DNA from: Phialocephala subalpina
Lineage: Eukaryota; Ascomycota; Leotiomycetes; Helotiales; Mollisiaceae
Direction of reading: 5' to 3'
Assembly (NCBI GenBank): GCA_900073065.1
Contig: FJOG01000028.1
Location: 184,283 to 248,282 of the forward strand
DNA: 64,000 bases
The notes beneath the pieces are model-generated. The model saw only the letters and a program-made list of their open reading frames with translations, made no database searches and was not told the DNA's origin. The translations under genes and the position numbers were made by a program. Shown one piece after another: positions 60,348-64,000 of the stretch (positions are counted from its first letter, which is position 1; the number at the start of each line of letters is the position of its first letter).

Positions 60348-62001
60348 TCAGTCGATTTTCTCAACAAGCACGTTCTGTCCCCCCTTCCCCTCACCAGCTT
60401 TCTCACCACTAAACCCTTCTTCACTTCCAGTTCCTTCAAGAACATACGTACTAAACTTCCTAGCTCGAACTCTCGCCTCAAACAACCCATCCAAATCCTC
60501 CAAACTCCTTCCTCTCGTCTCAGGAACAAAAAGGAATACCCAGATCGCAAGAACAAGATTACTCCCACCCCAAACATAACAATACTTCGGACCCCAGTTT
60601 AACCACGCTGGGTTGATAAAGTACGGGGTACAATAACTACACAACCAAGACACCACATAATTCAAACTCTGACTCAACCCCACCGTCTGACTCCTCAACC
60701 TCTGACTTGGGATCTCCGTCTCTAATGCCCAAAGTATGGGACCCTGAGCAAGACAATAGATCCAAGTAAAAAGAATTGACAGAGAGACTAAAGCCTTCCC
60801 GGCAGATGGCGAACCGACTTTTGACAAGGTATAAACGATCGCCATTGCGAACATCAATCCCGAGTTGATAACTGAGGAGGTGAGAAGCAAGAATCGACGA
60901 TTGAGAAATCGAGCAGCGGGGAAAGAGAGCATATTTCCTGTCAACGCGATGGAGAGGGCGATCATTACCCAGACGAAAGGCGAGCCGATGCGGGCTTGGA
61001 CGAAGAAATAGACGGAAAAAGAGGAGAGGAAGATCATTCCTGATGCCGTTTGAGCGACGGCGCACCCGGCTGAGATGCAGGTTCGGCGGAGATCATTGCC
61101 TTTGAAGATGTCTTTGAGGTGGGTTGTGGAGTTGAGCTCCATTTCTGCTTGCCAGCCTTTTTCGATTTCTGATACGAGAGAGGAGAGCTGCGTTTCGTCT
61201 GTGATACCGCGGAGAGTGCGGATTGAGGAGGAAGCGAGGGAGGGCTGGTCGATGGAGACGTAGTACCGTGGAGTGTCAGGGAGGAAGATTAATCCGAGTC
61301 CTAGGATGGCTGGAACAATGTACATGGTTGCCAGTGGGAGCTGGTATGAGATCCTCCCGTTGTCGGCCTCGGTGTAGTTATCGACCAAAATCCCGATCAG
61401 AGCTCCAAGCGATCCTTGGAAGGAAACCATGCCGATGATTGGACCGCGGAGGTAGGTCGGAGCAACTTCAGACATGTATATTATTCCGTATGTTGAGAAG
61501 AATCCATTGGACATTCCTAGCAGAACTCGTGCGACGAAGAGAGCGCCGATGTTCGTTGTCCCGATTTGGATAGAGATCGAGACGATGGAGAGGACGGAGG
61601 CAATCCAGATGCCGAGGCGCCGGCTGATAGAGAACCCAAACTTGAAGATGAAGAGACAAGAGACCAAGCCTCCTATTTGCATCAAGCTTTGAATTAGAGT
61701 TTGGACTTTCGTTGAGAGATTGTATCCAATAGGATTCGAAGGCTGAGAATTGGTCCGTCAGTATGAGGCTGTCGTGCCGCTTTTTGAGGAGAGGGGGGAG
61801 AACAATGAAGGCGGAAAAGAAAGCAAGACTTACATCGACATAGCCAAACACGGCGAGAAAACCAGGGATGGCTTGGAAGCCGGAGACGGCAGCAGAGTCG
61901 AAACCATTCTGAAATTGCGTGAAGGCTATGAAGAATGCAATGCTCACGATCCGCTTCTCCTTCCACAAAGTAACAAATATGTTTTGATGTTCGTCCTCCA
62001 T
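60348..62001 (-). CDS. MFS sugar transporter
   Basis: Minus-strand exons 62001-61834 and 61742-60348 encode 520 residues with about twelve membrane helices. Family signatures are FQNGFDSAAVSGF in helix 1, the loop SISRRLGIW, MSEVAPTYLRGPIIG, the Gln-rich SFQGSLGALIG, FLPDTPRYYV after helix 6, and FLFVPETRGRSLEDLDGLFE after helix 12. These mark the sugar porter (hexose/disaccharide) group. The Gly-x-Arg loop motif after helix 2 is partly diverged (FGFSISRRLG). The frame extends upstream to a TTG, but the first ATG is 62001. Plasma-membrane uptake of a mono- or disaccharide, proton-coupled, is the likely role; the substrate cannot be read from sequence. Confidence 0.92.
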
Positions 62002-63024
62002 CTTGGATAGACGGTCAGGGATTCTCTTAAAATCATGCAACGATCAGAGATATCAAAGGTACAAAGAAACTCGACCCACGAAAGCGGGGCAGCAACGATA
62101 TAAGAAGAGCTCTGCTGTAGTGTGCTTTGCTCCCACCCCCCACCCAAACTCTTGGGTGTAGGGAAACATTATGGTGAGGTGTGCCAGCAACTAATGCATT
62201 GTCACCAAATGATCAAGTACAGAGCTGGGGCCCCAGGACATTGAATCAAGCCCATGGGGTAGGACGACGGCCCGCACCCAGTGCATCGGCTATGGTGTGG
62301 ACTATTGGGTACGAGGAATGCCGGTCCAGGCATGGATACGTTTCGGGTTCATTCGCCCGGTTGTATACATATGTATCGCTATCGCTCACCTCAGCTTGAA
62401 CGCTTTGTAAGCGGGGAGCTTGTACAGATGGACAGGATCTGCGATAGACTGCATAAACAGTCAATAATGGGCCGCAGGAATGCTTTTCAGACTTAGCACA
62501 ACGATTGGATGTCCGGTAGCTATGCACAATTCGCACTTTGTTGTTTACTTAATGACTGACTGAATGAAAAATTTTGTACTTCTGGGGGGCAAGTGCTTCA
62601 CACCTGACATTATTGAGGCTTCGCTTGTCGACTGAACAGCTTGTTCGAGGCGACGATCCGTCTCCTTTCTCAGACCTGATATAAAAGGATCATTGTGGAA
62701 GAGGGTTAGAACGAGTATATTGGACGCAAGCTTTGCTGAATAAATTGGAAAGAAGTCGTGGAAGCATGATACGCCTCGGATATTCTGTGTTCTCACAACT
62801 GGCGTATATGTCAGCATGGCGGAACTCGGGTAAGGTTACGCTAGAGCCTGAACGAGCCTAGGCTAAGTTTCCAATATCAACTTCGAATTCAAACTTGAAG
62901 TCAACGACACGTCAAGAAAGCTCTCCCCATTCACCACGATCTACGAATCCATCAGTCCGCGGCGCCTTTGTCAACACCCTACCTCGAGTCTCACTACACT
63001 GAGGACTAGTATCTAGCCTCTGCG
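62002..63024. other. Divergent promoter region
   Basis: About 1 kb between the sugar transporter (-) and the 2EXR gene (+). It should contain both promoters. No convincing open frame, RNA gene or repeat was found. Confidence 0.55.
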
Positions 63025-63885
63025 ATGGACGAGCAAACCTTCACACGCTTTCCGCGACTGCCCCTGGAACTTCGACTCATGATCTGGACACACTGCTCAC
63101 AATTCACGCGTTACGTTGATCTGTGGCCCAGCGAACACGGTCGGCTCCAGGATGGAACCGAGACCAGACCAAATAGCATCCTCAATTTCCAATTTCTTCG
63201 GCACGTGACAAGCCAACCTCCTCCTGCTGTCCTTTATGCCTGCAAGGAATCCCGAAAAGTTGCACTCCAGCACTACAAGCTCGAGTTTGGCTCAAAGCAC
63301 GTCTTAGACCACGGCATGACCATCACAACCCCGCCTCGAATTTACATCAACTGGTCGAGCGATTTCATTTGCCCAATAGATATGACATACACAATGTCAC
63401 TCTCAGGCACGGACAATGAATGGGAGCGGGAGGTATTTGGACACGAGGAGACAAGGAGAATGGCCATCAATGTCACAGATACAGGCGATTTTCTATTGCC
63501 TTCATTGGCGACACTCGACGAGATCATCCTCTACTACGCACCGTCTCCCCCATATTCTTGCTTACAAACCGGCTACGATATGTCTTTCGAAGATCTTGAA
63601 GTTCAAGACAATTCGCTGAATGATGCAGATGCCTGTCTCACCAGTACTCTAGATGCAACCGTTCTATACATCGAGGATATTTGTGATGATTTGGTTGCGA
63701 TGAGCAAGATGCGCCCCCAAATGAATCCCGGAGCGATGAGGGAAGCAGATTCCGAGCGGGAGATGGACTTGCAGACCATTAAGAAAGTTTTGGAGCATAT
63801 CTACCGAATTGGTGAACGGCCCAAAGCGCAATTCATGTTGATGTGTCCGAAGGGCGGTTCGGGCGACTTGCACTACGAAATTTGA
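63025..63885 (+). CDS. 2EXR-domain protein
   Basis: Single exon of 286 residues. It has the 2EXR blocks FTRFPRLPLELRLMIWTHCS (about 5-24), YVDLWPSEHG, VALQHYKLEFGS, and TTPPRIYINWSSDFICPID. The C-terminal half diverges from the copy at 39.8 kb except for LDEIILYY and the final AQFMLMCPKG, so this is an older paralogue. The ATG at 63025 directly precedes the domain. Function unknown. It lies 23 kb from the two other copies in this window. Confidence 0.88.
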   Translation: MDEQTFTRFPRLPLELRLMIWTHCSQFTRYVDLWPSEHGRLQDGTETRPNSILNFQFLRHVTSQPPPAVLYACKESRKVALQHYKLEFGSKHVLDHGMTITTPPRIYINWSSDFICPIDMTYTMSLSGTDNEWEREVFGHEETRRMAINVTDTGDFLLPSLATLDEIILYYAPSPPYSCLQTGYDMSFEDLEVQDNSLNDADACLTSTLDATVLYIEDICDDLVAMSKMRPQMNPGAMREADSEREMDLQTIKKVLEHIYRIGERPKAQFMLMCPKGGSGDLHYEI

Positions 63886-64000
63886 AGTTGTGGCAATACC
63901 TTGCTTCAACTTGAATCGCCAACGCATATGCCTTTGGGAGTTCATTTATGGAATTTCCTGCCGAAGGAAAAGTACTATCAGCACGGCAGTGTCGGTGGCG
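63886..64000. other. Window edge, downstream of the 2EXR gene
   Basis: Short 3' flank up to the window end; nothing recognisable. Confidence 0.5.

Overview
The window looks like nuclear DNA of a filamentous ascomycete. Genes carry short introns (about 45-130 nt) with CTAAC or CTGAC branch points, and the gene set includes a class V/class VI-VII chitin synthase pair, 2EXR proteins, a long MIA40 and an OM14-domain protein. A Leotiomycetes (Helotiales-like) source is likely, but that is inference. No tRNA, rRNA, CRISPR or intact transposon was recognised.

Left part (1-26 kb): aspartate aminotransferase (+), thiamine pyrophosphokinase (-), MIA40 (+), an OM14-domain outer-membrane protein (+), a lysine-rich nuclear-type protein (+), a secreted aspartic protease (-) and a Whi5/Nrm1-like cell-cycle repressor (-). 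These are followed by a small secreted Cys-rich protein (+), a serine carboxypeptidase broken by three frameshifts (-) and a tiny Tyr/Gly/Ser-rich protein (-). Housekeeping genes are separated by long spacers at 6.6-10, 13.2-17.1 and 18.7-21.7 kb.

Middle (26-46 kb) is accessory in character. It holds a 20-exon ABCC transporter that reconstructs to an intact 1449-residue protein, then a tandem family of unknown proteins (one intact copy, one frameshifted, one or two decayed). After these come a short-chain dehydrogenase, a broken and an intact 2EXR gene side by side, and a MAPEG protein. Last is an eight-exon gene for a modular Cys-rich secreted protein in which every intron is phase 0 and six of seven introns lie directly before a Cys codon. 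The tandem family shares a Tyr-Tyr-Tyr motif, and an intron of the same phase and position, with the tiny protein at 25.2 kb.

Right part (46-64 kb): class V (-) and class VI/VII (+) chitin synthases lie head to head across a 1.9-kb shared promoter, the arrangement known as csmA/csmB in Aspergillus. They are followed by an MFS sugar transporter (-) and a third 2EXR gene (+). The two synthases probably act together in cell-wall chitin synthesis at growing tips and septa. The class V gene needs an 8-nt microexon.

All gene models come from reading splice sites, frames and motifs by eye. Intron boundaries were checked only by phase consistency, and coordinates may be off by a base.
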